NCBI GenBank assembly: GCA_030549775.1
Contig: CM060172.1
Coordinates: 128,763,122 to 128,827,121 of the forward strand
DNA length: 64,000 bases
Origin: Tamarix chinensis
Taxonomy: Eukaryota > Streptophyta > Magnoliopsida > Caryophyllales > Tamaricaceae
Reading direction: 5' to 3'
Shown here: in pieces, positions 1-12,294 of the stretch
How the letters are laid out: each line of letters begins with the position of its first letter
Position numbering within the stretch: the first letter of the stretch is position 1
Notes under the pieces: model-generated
Told to the model about the DNA's origin: nothing
The model's input: the letters and a program-made list of their open reading frames with translations, nothing else
Database searches by the model: none
Position numbers and translations under genes: made by a program

Positions 1-570
1 TTGCAGATTATTCTTGATAAGTTCTTTTACGAACATAGTTTTACTATATTCACATCATTTTGATTTTTGTTTAAAAATATATATATTTCCTATCTTTCTC
101 TTGTTTTGATTTTTAATATTTTAGATTCATTTTTTATTCTAACTTTGCCATGTGATTGTGACTTTAATTTGGAGTTATATTATATTAACAAAATAAATTA
201 TTTAAATTATAAAATTCTCCTTAAATAGTAAAATTATTTTAATAATTTATAATTGTAGCAAATATTTTTGCCTTTGAATCTATATGTTTTTACTTGGTCG
301 TTAATAACTTCAAAAAATTTTAAATTAAAAATATTTTTTAACTTATTTATGATTTTCCTTCCTAAATTAATTTTCTTCCCTTTTTTTCCTTTTGGTTTAC
401 AGATGATCTTTTTCAAAAATTATTTGAATTAATCCTATTCTCATAGAATTTGATTCAAATATTTTTCAATATCTTATTATGTATTTTCGTAAATAATATA
501 AATTATAAAGCTTGTTAGTATTTTCTTCCAAAAGCTTTAATGAAATCCTTTAAATAAATTTTATATTAAT

Positions 571-1108
571 TTTATACCTTTGAATCTTGATTAAATGAAT
601 TTCGTTAAATGAGTTTCAAATAAAATTATCCGTAAATATTGTTCAAGTATTTTATACTCCCTTTATGTATATGTGTATTAGTATAAAGATAAAAATAAAA
701 ACACCACCCCACTTTTCTTCTATCTCCTCCTTTTATTTTCTCTCTTCCTTTCCCATTATAACTTTGAATCTTTATGAAACAAATTTTGTTAAATGCATTT
801 CAAGTAAAATTATCCGTAAAAATTTTTCAAGTATTTTATACTCCCATTATGCATATGTATATTAGTATAAAAAAAATGACCCACTTTTCTTCTATCTCCC
901 TCTTTTCATTTCCCTCTCTTCTTTTCCCGTTATACCATTGAATATTTATGAAACAAATTTTATTAAATAAGTTTCAAATAAAATTATGCATAAAAAATTT
1001 TCAAGTATTTTATACTCCCTTTATGTATATGTGTATCAATATTTAAAAAAAATGCCCACTTCTCTTCTATATCCCTCCTTTCTTTTCTCTCTCTTCCTTT
1101 CCCGTCCT
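571..1108 (+). repeat. Three tandem units of about 180 bp inside the family C LTR
   Basis: Each unit runs from a TTTGAAT(C/A) start (about 579, 764, 938) through AAACAAATTTTRTTAAAT, a TTTTATACTCCC(T/A)TTATG(T/C)ATATG block and a pyrimidine-rich tail (CCCACTT(T/C)TCTTCTAT). The TTTTATACTCC block is TATA-like, so the duplicated unit may carry promoter sequence. This is inferred only. Confidence 0.7.
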
Positions 1109-3184
1109 CCTTCTACGTGAACCGCATACCTTGATTCCCCCTTGCTCTTTCACCCCTACTCCCTCTTTTCTTTGCTAACCCACAACACCACTCCAACCAC
1201 CATTGTCGGGCCACTCCACCATGACAACTCCACTACCCTTCTCCCTCCGTCATCAGCATCACCAACCTCTAGTGTAACAACTATGCAAAACAACAACGAT
1301 GACAACAAGCAGGAGGCAAGGCATAAGTTATGACATCGGCTAACTCAAGAATGACGACCTCATATGACAAAGTGCGAGCCATAAAGAACACTGGACAAAC
1401 CTTCCCCTTCCATGGACAAGCTCCATTCAAATCATAATGGCATTTTTTATTTGGTATATTTTTATCCAAACCCTAACTTCTAAATTTAATTAATTTGTAT
1501 AGATTGGGTTTAATTAGGCTAATTTTTTTGCTTACGTATGTATGCATGCATTGTATGATTGATTTGGATGGGTTAATTGTAGTGTATGTGGTTGATTTGT
1601 GAAAATAAAAATTTTGAGCCGGTTATGTATGGGTTTCGTGGATTCATCCAATTACACTATTTTGGATAAATTAATTTTATAATATAATTTAAAATGTTTC
1701 TAATTTTATGTACTATCAATTTGAAAACTTTGTGTGGAAATAATTGCAGTTAGATTTCTAGGTCAAATTCCTTGTGTATTGAAATTAAATTGCATAATTG
1801 AGTTATTTCATTCAATTGATTTTACAATATGCTTTGAAATGTATTTAATTTTATGTTAGAAGTGTTGATTTGAGAAAATTACGTAAAATCAATCAAAATT
1901 AATTTTGTAGTTTAAAATTCTTGTGGATCTAAATAAGATTGTGTAATCTTGTTATTGATTATATAATTTATATTAGTATACATTTAATTGCATTTCTAAA
2001 CCATCAATTTAAATATTTTAACGAGAATTTATCATATTTACATTCCAAACTCCAAAACCCTTATTGTGTTAAAATGGGTATTTATTTTATTGTTTTTTTA
2101 TCAATGGATTATATAATATGTTATAAAATAGGTCTAATTACATTCTTAAAAATTCAATTTAAATAAAGTAATAAAATACAAACAAATTGAATTTTGTGCC
2201 TAAAACCCTAGTTTTCAAATGAAATTATAAAATTAATCATGTGTATAATTTTTTTCCCTAAAATTGAGTCTATAGAAATAGTTAAAATGACCTTAATTGT
2301 GTTCTAACACCTTCAATTTGGATGGTTTGAAGTTTTATATTGGGCTTTAAAACCTTGATTTTTGGGAAACAATTATCTTAAATTGGATATTAGTAAGATT
2401 ATTTTTGTTGAAATTGATTATCTAGATTTATCTAAAATTAGTTTAATTTTATTTTAAGACTATCAACTAGAGGAAATCAAAGTTAATTGGTTTGTTTGTA
2501 GCTTGGGCTTAGAAACCCTAATTTTTGAAGATAGTTTTATGAAAATGATTTTCTTATGCTTCTTTCACTTAGTATATTACTCGCTTTATTTTGAAATTAT
2601 TTGAATTGTATTTTTATCTTATCGGTGTGGATTAGTCCTTTGAAATTGGTAGTTTTTCTTTTTGGTTGTACAACTAGATCAGTAAGTTATTTTGATAAAA
2701 TTAACTTATCCTCTATTATCCTTTCCTCAGTTCTCCAAATCAATTTAAAATTCCCTTAGTGATATGTGTTGAACTTGATTTGGTTAATACTTAATTTTAA
2801 ATCTTAAAGGATCTATGCTTTTAAGTCTTAGGTTTTGGACAGGTTTATTGGGAAAGACTGTTTGTGTCTCTCTGTGTTGATTAAATTGTAATACATGAAT
2901 TATTGGTCGATAAGGTAGTTTCTAATATATTCCTACAAGTTATATCGATGATATAGGAAAGCATTATCGTGGATTACCAAGCTCTCAATCTCTCTCTTGA
3001 TTATTATACGTGTTTGAGTATGTGAATGGTTGAACATGATTATGTAGTTAACATGTTTAGCTAATTATAAATTTTTTGGTGAATTTAGAGTATGTTAGAA
3101 TGTGTCTCAATTATAATTGGTTTAGAAAATCATATCATTGGTTACATATGGATTAAAATTATATGATGTCTTATATTGGATTTT

Positions 3185-3385
3185 TATGCCATGGAATTAT
3201 TTGGGTCTAATGCCACTTGAATTATTCACCTTTAATGCCACTTGGAATTGATCGGCATTAATGCCACTTGGATTGGTTCGGCTTTAATGCCACTTGAATT
3301 GGTTTGGCTTTAGTGCCATTTGGATTGGATCAACTTTAAGGTCACTTAAAATTTATCAATTTTAATGCCATTTAGAATGGATATA
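3185..3385 (+). repeat. Minisatellite in family C LTR, about 32-bp unit
   Basis: About six or seven imperfect copies of a unit containing TTTAATGCCACTTGGATTGG, spaced about 30-33 bp. Families A and B have different minisatellites at a comparable position of the LTR. Confidence 0.7.
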
Positions 3386-5011
3386 ATAATGGAATTTCAT
3401 TATGTGATAGAAGTGGTTTAAGTGTTGTTATATGGGCTTGATTTATGCTTGGTTAAATTCTTAAATAAAACATTACTTACTTAAAGTGAAAAATCTTGAA
3501 TCGAAACTTGTATCACTTGGGGTAGCTATCCGATTTAGGTTTGGTATTCACTTGGTATCATTTCGGTATTTTCTATTTTGTGATTTTAGGTACCTTATAC
3601 CATTCGGAGCGGCCCTCTTTTATTGTATCGGTGTCTTGATATATTTCAGCTTTATAGGGAATATGCATACTTAAGTGATTAGATGTCCTATTATTTAGTG
3701 GCCTGGTTACGTTTTTGGGTGGGCCAGCTAGGGCTAGTCCCGTTTAAGTACTATATTAGTTGTTATGAATTTTTTGAGTCTTTGTCCTCAAGCTAATATA
3801 ATTAAATGGTTGTAATCACAATAATGGAATATAAAATATCCATTATTAAAATTCCTTTCTAGGGTAGTGGTGTTTAGTCCCTAAGAAGTGTATCGGTCCA
3901 TTCCACCTAATTAAGAATAGTAGGGTCCCATACTCAATGTGAATAAATATATAATTAAGAGATAAAGTATTCATGACAAAATACTAATTATTTAAAGTGG
4001 AAGATTGTGTGTTAGAACTAAGGAGTTGAGTCTGTTTCACCGGATAATAATAGTGGCTCAGATGTGTTGTCCTTGAGAGGTACTTAAGACCATTCTACCA
4101 ATTTAAGAATAGTGTCTTATGAGCATTTTTTCTCTAAGAGGTGTTGAGTCTATTCTATCAGATAATAATAGTAGCTCAGGTGTTTCGTCTCTGAGAGGTG
4201 TTTTAGACTGTTCCAATAATTTAAGAATAGTAGGGTCCCTGAACTCAATGTAAATAAAGGTTGAAATATGATATATTTGTATAACGAGCCTTTAAATGTA
4301 TATACCTAAAACTGTTTATATTATCACCCGTATGTTTATTTTCTTATGTGAATTCATGTATTATGCGTAATCTTGCTTTGACTGTATTGTTACTTTATTT
4401 AGTACGAAGCATACTAATCATTCGTTTTACAGGTGCTACTCATTCCTACGTGTAGACGACCCGGATATCTTTATGCATGTCAAGGTTGACCCAGCAGATG
4501 AGTTTGCTGGTTTTGATGAGTTATATGTTGAGGAGTGATTTTGGTATCAGGGTTATGGGTATAGAGTCATGCTATTCGGATGTTTGTTTTGATCGGATAC
4601 CTTTTTGGACTCTTAGATCCATGGTATCCCTTTTGTATTTTGGATTTTTGTACTTGGAGTAAATCTCCAAACTTTTATCAATGTTTATAAAAATTCCCTC
4701 AAGTTCTATTCATCATGTGTTTACTTTATTATTGTTTTGCCTTATGATTGATGTAAGGATGGTATGGTAAGTTAGAATTATATTAATTACAGCAGTAATA
4801 CCCAACTATTTGATAATACGCTTCCGCTTAAAATGAAATTTTTCGGTAGTAAAAACTAGGGTGTTATAGAACCCAACATTCTTTTACTAAAATTTTATTA
4901 CGTTTTCTCTTCTTCATTTACTCAGTCTCTACATATCCTATTTTTTCTCCATTTTTTGAATGTTCATGACCAAACACTAGTGAACCGATTCTAAGGGATT
5001 GGGGGTTGTGG

Positions 5012-6215
5012 TGGAGTGCAGTTGTGTACTATATATATATATATATATATTTGTATTAGTTTTGATACAGAAAATTATTGAGCACTCTCAAATTCTCTCT
5101 GTTTTTGACACACATACATACTAGGCAAAGTTCTGCTTTCCCACACCCTTGAATCTTGAGTGTACAAGATCAGAGGGTGGGTGTGTTAGCGTTGGGGGTG
5201 AACCGACATATGAAATTATACTGGAGATCTAGTTGTGATTCGCTTCAGGGTTGTGATTATATTCTCGACACATCAACATTTTGATCAGTATTTTTCTTCA
5301 TCTTTGATTTATTATTTCATTGGCTGGTAAGTTCTATTACTGTGTATATATTATTCCAACACGTAAAATTACTTAAAGATATGTCAACATAATATAGATC
5401 TAAACTTTGCCACTATAGTTGGATAATTAGAGTCTTAGATTAGTCAGGCATGCAAGATGAATGATAAGAGTCACAAATATATTATAAGAATATGGTTTGT
5501 GAAGAAAGGAAAGGATGGTGAAGTTGGATGGAAGAGTTTAGTACATCCTTTTTTTTTTCTTTTCTTTTCTTATAGCAAGTGATTCTTATTCCTTTCTTTA
5601 ATTAGAGGTCAAAGTTGATATTCTCTATCCGAGGGGAAAATATAAAGTGTAGTTGTGTACTTTATATTTTTTATTTTTCGTATCAATTTTGATATAGAAA
5701 ATTACCAAGTACTCTCAAATTCTCTCTTCTTCTATTTTTGATATAGAAAATTACCAAGTATCACGCCTTTCATTCTTACGTATACGATATCAGAGGGTCG
5801 GTATATTAATCTTAAGGGTGAACTGACATATGAAATTACACCAAAGGTCCGACCGTAACTCACTTCAGGATAACAATTACATTTGCGACATATCAATGTT
5901 TTTATAAGTATTTTCCTACAACTTTGATTAATTTATTTCATTGCCTCGAAAGTAAGTTCTATTACTATGTATATATTATTCCAAAATGTAAGATTACTTA
6001 AAGATACGATAACATGATATATATCTAAAGTCTACCACTATAGTTAGATACTTGGAGTCTTGGATTAGTAAGGCATGTAAGATGAATGGCTCGTGTCATA
6101 GATATCTTTGAAGAAAGAGAAGGATGGAGAAGTTAGAAAGAAGAGTTAAGCGTTATAGCCCCTTTTTTTCTTTTCTTTTTTGGGAGTGAGTATTGTTCCT
6201 TTCTTTAATTCTAGG
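5012..6215. repeat. Tandem duplication of a segment of about 630 bp
   Basis: Two copies start near 5012 and 5643 with GTGYAGTTGTGTACT and share the same order of blocks: GAAAATTA-CAAGTACTCTCAAATTCTCTCT, GGGTGAAC-GACATATGAAATTA, GTAAGTTCTATTACTRTGTATATATTATTCCAA, CCACTATAGTTRGATA and a CTTTTTT/TCTTTAATT tail. It looks like an old duplicated fragment, possibly LTR- or MITE-derived. No ORF was recognised. Confidence 0.65.
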
Positions 6216-6843
6216 TCAAAGTTGTCTCTCTCTCCCTCTCTCTCTTTGAAAAAAAAAATAGGGATCTTATGTTACTCTTAATCCCCCCTAAGAATTATTC
6301 CTTTCTTCTTCTTCTTCTTCTTCTTCTTTTCTTTTTTGGAGAGGAAACATTATTCCTTTCTTTAGATAATACTCTCTCTCTTTCTTTCTATGTTTTTTAG
6401 GGAAAAATTACAAGTCTTTTCTTATTCCTTTCCCTTTCTCAGTCTACTATTTCTATATATATTATTCATACTGTCTTCGTCGGATGATACACATCAAACA
6501 TAGCAACATAGTGACTGGCTGTTAGCAAACTATCTTTGACTCCCTGGTTATCCCCACAGTTGTAAGTCATTCTGTCTCTCTTTCTTTTTCTCTCTCATGT
6601 TTTTTTGGCTTGGACAAATATTTTACTTTAGAGCAAAAATACCGGTTATAGTTGCTTAACTATATTCTTTTTTCATTTTTTTAACATTATAAAAATAAAA
6701 GAAATCCTTTTACCCTTCTTTCTTTTTCCCATGTGACTATCTTATTTTTCCACTCTCCTAATTTTTTCCCTACCATTAATTATTTAGCTTCCCATTAACT
6801 ACCCAAATAAAACACTCATTGTTCATAATCGTAAAAGTATTAC

Positions 6844-6886
<43 letters not shown>

Positions 6887-6973
6887 TAAATAAATGAATT
6901 TTAAAGAAAAAAATAAAACCGACAACCACAAGTCTTTAGTGGGCAATTACAATATTTTCCCAAATTCATTTAC
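6216..6973. other. AT-rich spacer with CT and TA microsatellites
   Basis: Contains (CT)n near 6226-6245, (TTC)n near 6305-6328 and a TA run at 6849-6880. I see no gene, promoter or TE terminus before the LTR start at 6974. Confidence 0.5.
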
Positions 6974-7369
6974 TGTAATCCCCTAAAATTTTAAAAACTT
7001 ATATTTTAATAAATAACTTTTATTTGTGATAAATTAGCTTTTAAAATTATTTAATTTAATTATTTTATAAATTTTTGAGCATATAAAATTGGATAGAAAT
7101 ATTTAATAAATTAAAATAAATATTCTATTATTTTATCATACTCATTTTATTTGAACAAATTTCCAAACCAATATTTTTCCTAAAATTAACCTTTTTAAAC
7201 CCATATATTAAATTAAATTAAATTAAATTATTAAATTTATTTATCTACCAAAAATATTCCATCCTATTTTTCAAAAATTATTTTATCTATTTTCCCCCTA
7301 TTTTTCCTTATTCCTTTTTCATTTTCTTTCTCCTTTTTCTCCTTTCTTTCTTTTTCCTTTTTCCTTTTC

Positions 7370-8457
7370 TTCGGGCTGCCAGGCCAGCCTTCCCCCCTAT
7401 GCGCCAGGGCCACAGGCCCTTTCTTACTCTCCCCACCTCACCTTTTTCTCCTGCGCCACAGGCCTAGCCTTGCTTTTCTTTCCTTCCTCCCCGCACACAA
7501 GCCCAACCCAACCTCCCTTCTTTTCTTTTCTTCCTTTTTGCCCCTGACCCGGCCCGGCCCAATTCTTCTTATTTTCCCCTTCGCCTGGCCTGCTTCCCTC
7601 TTCTTCCTTTCTTTCTTCTTCTACCACCTGCCCCGACCCACCCCTCGACTCCATGCCTGCTACCAGAGCACCAAGCCTTGCAACTATCACCCTGCAACTC
7701 TCCCTCTCTCCCCAGTCCCTTTCTTCCCCATTTCATAGCAAACCCACCCTGCACCCCTAGCCTGCATGCCTGACTTCTTTCCTCTTCTTCCCTTCCCTCT
7801 CCCTGCCACCCGACCACCTCCCTGCCATCCGATCGAGCTGCCTACCCCTCTCTTCTCCCTCTATTTTTCTTCCCCTCAACGGCTCCTTCCTGCCCCATTC
7901 CCGAGCTCCCTTACCTTCCCCACCAATATCCTCCTCTCCATTTTCTTCTCCTTTATCCCAACTCCCTGTTTTTGCACCGCCACCCCATTCCGCGGCTTCC
8001 TCAGCTGCAACGACCACCTGCACCACCTTTTGCCACCATCTACCTCATCTCTGCACCACCACAACACCCCTGAGCCACCTTGCAGCCCTCTTCTTTTTCT
8101 CATCTTTTTCTTCCTTCTCGGCAACCACCCTCACCTCCTCTTGCCGCCGTCGTCTCGCCTGCTCTACCACCACCAGAACCACCAAACCACTCCCTACAAT
8201 CTTCCCTACCACCCCCACACCTCCTTTGGCCAAAACCAACACTTGCATCCCCTCATTTCCCTCCTCCCTTTTCCTTCCTTCTCAGCCCCCCACCTCGGAA
8301 GCCCCCTTCCTAGCCTTGCCATCGCTAACGCCTCCCCCTTGGCCGCCAACAACCTATCCTCGACCACCACCTATACCCCCTCTACACCCCTGCACCCTTC
8401 CCTTACCCTAAATCCTCCCCTACCTACCCTATTTCCTAGCCCCAAAACCCAAAATTG
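7370..8457 (+). other. Pyrimidine-rich tract of family A LTR
   Basis: A C/T-rich stretch of about 1.1 kb. It gives long proline/serine/leucine-rich reading frames on one strand and arginine/glycine/glutamate-rich ones on the other. Equivalent tracts lie at 13925-14590 plus 19938-20380, at 27534-28370 and, inverted, at 55870-56880. The frames shift between copies, so I read it as non-coding U3 or leader sequence rather than a gene. I found no clear TATA box in it. Confidence 0.6.
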
Positions 8458-8514
8458 ACTCCCTCTTCTTCTCCTTATGCCACCTTCGAGCCTTTTCTCC
8501 CTTGTTTTCCATGC

Positions 8515-8542
8515 AACTCATGCTACATGAGCAAAATGAGTT
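8515..8542 (+). repeat. 28-nt inverted repeat, conserved in family A LTRs
   Basis: AACTCATGCT...AAATGAGTT flanks the loop ATGA just after the pyrimidine-rich tract. This copy is imperfect. Counterparts lie at 20433-20460 (perfect 12-bp arms), 28429-28456 and 55751-55778. Confidence 0.65.
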
Positions 8543-9194
8543 GCTGCATTCATTGGTTTAATTTAATAATAAATTTAAAGGTTTAATAATATTTAAGTTA
8601 AGTATTTCATTAGTTAAGTTTTATAAAGTCTTATGCTTTGGTTTTCTCATTTCTAATATGATAAGTATTGATATTATTTTTAGGTATTGGTTTTGCTAAT
8701 CAAAGCTTGAATCTTTAACCGAGATACCGGTAAGGTTCGATTTTTATGGGAATTAAGGTAATCGTTAAACCTCACTTAAATGCATGGATAAACATATGTT
8801 AGCACAGTAGGTTTTTAATATGTTGTTATGCATGATATATGTTGCTTAATATAATATATATATATATTTGCCTGTATTGATTCATAAAAAGGAAAGCATG
8901 CTAGTTTATGTGTCATATGTGAAAATAATGCTCAAGGAAGGAGTTTGATTATTAATGGAAATGTTAAATACTTATCCATGATGTATTATGTTATTGTGAC
9001 CATTAATGCATGAATAATATTATTGTGCGCCCTAGGGGCATTTTAGTAATATGTATTGCGCAAGAATGTGGCCTAATATGTGTGGGTGCTAATGAGTATT
9101 ATGTTGAAATATAATAGTTGGTGGAGTTGGATGATCAGAATGGAGTATTAATATTACTATTTCATGTAGTGATGATAATTTAATAAAAGTGGTA

Positions 9195-9935
9195 TACTGA
9201 GGGGGCAAAATGGTAATTTTGGAAGTAAATGGTAGATTGGTAATTTTGTAAGTAAAAGGATAAAATGGTAATTTTGTAAGTAAAAGGTTATTATGGTAAT
9301 TTTAGAAGTAAAGGGAAAAATGGTAATTTTGTAATTAAAATGGGTGTTATGGTAATGTTGGAAGTAACGGGCAAAATGGTAATTTTGTAAGTAAAAGGAT
9401 AAAATAGAAATTTCGTAACTAAAGGGTAAAATGGTAATTACAATAATGGAGAAGAGCAACATAGTAATTATAATAATGGAGAAGGATAATTTGGTAATTT
9501 TAACCAACTAAAGGGCAATTTGGTAATTTGACCAACAAAAGGGCAATTTGGTAATTATGATAATAGAGAAAGGTAATTATGTAATATGATAATGAACAAG
9601 GGTGATTTGGTAATTTAACCAACTAAAGGGTAGTTTGGTAGTTATGATAACGGAGAAGGGTAATTTGGTAATTATAATAATGGAGAAGGGCAATTTAGTA
9701 ATTTAACCAACTAAAGGGCAATTTGGTAATTATGATAATGGAGAAGGGCAATTTGGTAATTTAAACAACTAAAGGGAAATTTGGTAATTATGATAATGGA
9801 GAAGGGTAATTTGGTAATTGTCATAGTGGAGAAGGATAATTTGGTAATTATAATAATGGAGAAGAGCAATATGGTAATTATGATAATGGAAAAGGGCAAT
9901 TTGGTAATTATGGTAATGGAGAGGGGTAGTTCAGT
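9195..9935 (+). repeat. GGTAATT minisatellite in 5' LTR of family A
   Basis: About 25 imperfect units of 27-31 bp. The first part uses GGTAATTTTGTAAGTAAAAG units, the second GGTAATTATGATAATGGAGA units. The corresponding 3' LTR block (21108-22110) is longer, so copy number has changed since insertion or the two arrays have recombined. Confidence 0.8.
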
Positions 9936-10735
9936 AATTATGCAACATGAATGCTAATATAGTAAATCTGCAAGTAGAGAAGGGATGACTTAATAATTAT
10001 TCAAGCAAGTGGTAAATCAGTAACCCATATCAAATATGTCGTCGTGATAACGGAATTTCGTAATAAGACTCAAGTAACACTGAATAGTAAGATAATGGCA
10101 TTTGACAATTAGTAAATATCACAAGAACGAATCCTAAATTGGAATTGGATGAGATTATGATGGCCTTAATGATTCCTCCATGTTATCTTGGATAACCGTA
10201 TGAATAAGGAATACCTAATGATATCCAAACGATTGAAAGTTAATAAGTATCTGATTGTTGTGCATTTCGTGATCACCTTAATTAAAACATAATAATTAAA
10301 GTGAAAGACCTCAAGATCAAGAATGGTGGCTCTTTAGGAGTCGCTACCCTAAAGATGTGGTTTAGCCCCCGGTTATTCTGGTATTTTTTTGTTTGCCTTT
10401 GTGCCACAACTATGCCCTACATCTTACACTATCTAGGTCTACGGACGTATTTAGGGGGTATGCATACTTATGGACTAGGTGCTTTTGTCGGTAGGGTACT
10501 GAGTAGTTGTATGCATCAGTACGACTAGGGTACATTTGTGTCCCTAGGTTGATAGCTGAAGGGTACTGAGTAGCTTGTATGCACCAGTGCAACCAGTGTA
10601 CCTTTGTATCCTAGCATCTTGAACTCCCCTTCGAGGTAAATAAATAGAATTGTTGTGCTGATTAAAAAGGGAAACACTAATCATAAAAGTGAAAGACAAA
10701 TGAGTCGGGCTCAATTGAATTATGTTTATGAGTAC

Positions 10736-11165
10736 TGGTCCACCGAATATAATAGTGACCTAGGAGTGTGTTGCCCTAGAAGATATTTATGAGTATCGGT
10801 CCAAAGGATATAATAGTGGCCTAGGAGTGTGCTACCCTGGAAGATGTTTATGAGTGTCGGTCCACCAAATATAATAGTGGTCCAGGAGCGTGTTGCCCTA
10901 GATGATGTTTATATGTATTTCGGTCCACTGGCTATGATAATGGGGGATCTCGAGCTCAATAAAACCAATCATGGATATAAATAAATCATGAAAAATGCCA
11001 ATCACTTATAGTGGAACACCATGTGAGTCAGAGCCAAACCAGTCCACCGGCGAATAATAGTGGCCATGAGCATTCTGCCCTAGAGACCGATCCACCGGCA
11101 ATAATAGTGGTCAAGAGCATTCTGCCTTGTATATATTTCATTCCATTGGCCATAATAGTGGGGTT
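10736..11165 (+). repeat. Cassette repeats with CCACCG-ATAATAGTGG core
   Basis: Five or six copies of a 50-75 bp cassette with a CGGTCCACCGRNNATAATAGTGG-type core followed by an AGGAGCGTGNTGCCCTAG-type tail. The core ends in CCAC/GTGG inverted arms and the tail has AGGGC/GCCCT-type complementarity. Similar blocks occur in every complete A or B LTR in the window. Confidence 0.75.
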
Positions 11166-11697
11166 ACCGCACTCACATGAATATAAAATCCGAGAGATGA
11201 TTGAATAATGATGGACTAATGGCTTAAGGCCCAAAAGTATTGATTGTACATTATGACTTATTAATATTTGACGGACTTGTTAAGTATGTGAATGTTAAGA
11301 ATGTAGATGTTATGTATGCATATCTCATCATATATATATTTATATAGTTTTGTATCATATGTTGCATTGCGGGCCTACTTTTAAGTGTGTTTTAAAGGGT
11401 TACTCAGTACCATAGAACTGAAGGGTTCTATTCGTGGGGTCCCTATTTATTCAATGGGCAGTATCCCTTGTAGGTCTTTTTCAGGTACTATTTAAGTGGG
11501 CAACAAGAAAGAGTATAAGGAATTATCCGAACCTTTAAGGTTTTCTTCTTTCTCTTTTAAATTCCTAGTTTTAATGTAATATTTAATCTTGTAACCACTA
11601 TCGGTGGATTCCATTCTTGTGAAATGTTATTTGTGCTACGCTAATTTCAATATGGTTTGAATTTCTAGCAATCTATATTATATTCTTTTAGCCTTAG

Positions 11698-11743
11698 CAA
11701 TTGGTACTGGAACGGTATAAGTGAATCGGTCTGGTACTAAGTG
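11698..11743 (+). repeat. 46-nt terminal hairpin, 5' LTR of family A
   Basis: An inverted repeat with right arm CGGTCTGGTACTAAGTG and a left arm pairing to it imperfectly with G-T pairs. It lies about 100 bp before the LTR end. The same 46-nt span occurs at 23134-23179, 51578-51623, 52218-52263 and 63509-63554. Confidence 0.7.
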
Positions 11744-11847
11744 TGGCAATAATATCCCCAGTATTCATAGTTTTAGTTATTTCACTTCCATTAAACCTTT
11801 TCATTAAATGAAATTTTTTATTAGTAAATTTTGGGGGTGTTACAAGT

Positions 11848-11865
11848 TGGTATCGAAGCTGGTTT
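11848..11865 (+). promoter_or_regulatory. Primer-binding site, tRNA-iMet type
   Basis: TGGTATCGAAGCTGGTTT starts three bases after the LTR end. It matches the usual plant PBS complementary to initiator-Met tRNA (TGGTATCAGAGC) except for two bases in the middle. A three-base gap is a little wider than usual. Confidence 0.8.
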
Positions 11866-12099
11866 GGACCGTTCTTTCAATTTCAAACTTTGTAAGCCGA
11901 TACCATACGCTGGTATCGGAGTTTGTTTCGATAACTCTTTCGATTTTAAACGATTATAAGCAGATACCACAGATGATATCTGAGTTGGTTTCTACTGCTC
12001 TTATATTTTTAATCATTTTAAGCAGGTACCACAAGTTGGTATTAGGTATTTTCATAAACCTTTCTCAGTTTTTAAATGTTTTGAGCTGATGCTACAAGT
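11848..12099 (+). repeat. Four 63-bp tandem units, each starting with a PBS-like sequence
   Basis: TGGTATCGAAGC (11848), TGGTATCGGAGT (11911), TGATATCTGAGT (11974) and TGGTATTAGGTA (12037) are spaced exactly 63 bp apart. Units 1 to 3 end in an AAGC(C/A)G(A/G)TACCA block resembling the 3' end of tRNA-iMet (GATACCA), followed 4-5 bp later by the next PBS-like start. Unit 4 has the more diverged GAGCTGATGCTACA. The junctions therefore form inverted repeats such as CCGATACCA-TACGC-TGGTATCGG. Since 63 is a multiple of 3, a frame stays open through the array with a degenerate 21-residue period (11808-12089). That frame has no recognised function. Confidence 0.85.
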
Positions 12100-12294
12100 T
12101 TCAAAGTGTTTCACCAAAGTTTTGAAGTTTGAATTATTTTTCTAAGGGTTTTTTCCCCTATTCTCTCTTATTTTGGAAAACCCAGATTAGTCCTGAGAGT
12201 TGGGTATGGGTAGATTAAGTGACCTCGGCTTGGGTCACCTAGCTTGAGAAATAGTACCTTTCCTAACAAACTTCTATTTTACAGCTAACTCAAA

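Larger units (their letters stand above)
1..4868 (+). mobile_element. Long LTR, family C (5' end outside window)
   Basis: The 3' end reads GAAATTTTTCGGTAGT...GGGTGTTATA at 4830-4868, matching the ends of the other long LTRs here (GAAATTTTTCAGTAGT...GGGGGTGTTACA) apart from a final CA to TA change. The 5' part (about 1-450) resembles the LTR that starts at 50878, for example around the ATTTATGATTTT stretch near 343. So the true start lies upstream of the window. A cassette of (T/A)-A-TAATAGT with surrounding CTGAGAGGTG text repeats at 3840-4230, as in families A and B but more diverged. No primer-binding site follows 4868, so this is either a 3' LTR or a solo LTR. No coding sequence was recognised in it. 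Confidence 0.65.
6974..11844 (+). repeat. 5' LTR of family A element (4,871 bp)
   Basis: Starts TGTAATCCCCTAAAATTTT and ends TTTTGGGGGTGTTACA, directly followed by the primer site. Order inside: AT-rich head, pyrimidine-rich tract (7370-8457), 28-nt hairpin (8515-8542), AT-rich part, GGTAATT minisatellite (9195-9935), a block with GGTGGCTCTTTAGGAGTCGC (10314-10620), cassette repeats (10736-11165), 46-nt hairpin (11698-11743). Other copies: 13510-23013 (interrupted), 23014-29284 (fragment) and 52118-57238 (minus strand). Confidence 0.85.

Noticed and set aside
4869..4900. Primer-binding site after the first family-C LTR
   Set aside because: GAACCCAACATTC does not match any common plant tRNA 3'-end complement, so the LTR is taken as a 3' or solo LTR.
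7766..8458. 230-codon proline/serine-rich frame, with an MPDFFPLLPFPLP start recurring at 27662 and, in part, at 14330
   Set aside because: The frame is not maintained between copies, composition simply reflects a C/T-rich tract, and the opposite strand gives equally long frames. Treated as non-coding LTR sequence.
9157..9507. 116-codon and similar frames made of FSIIIITILPF-type repeats (also 21071-21451, 54283-54961)
   Set aside because: Products of translating the 28-30 bp GGTAATT minisatellite; repeat units vary in length and break frame.
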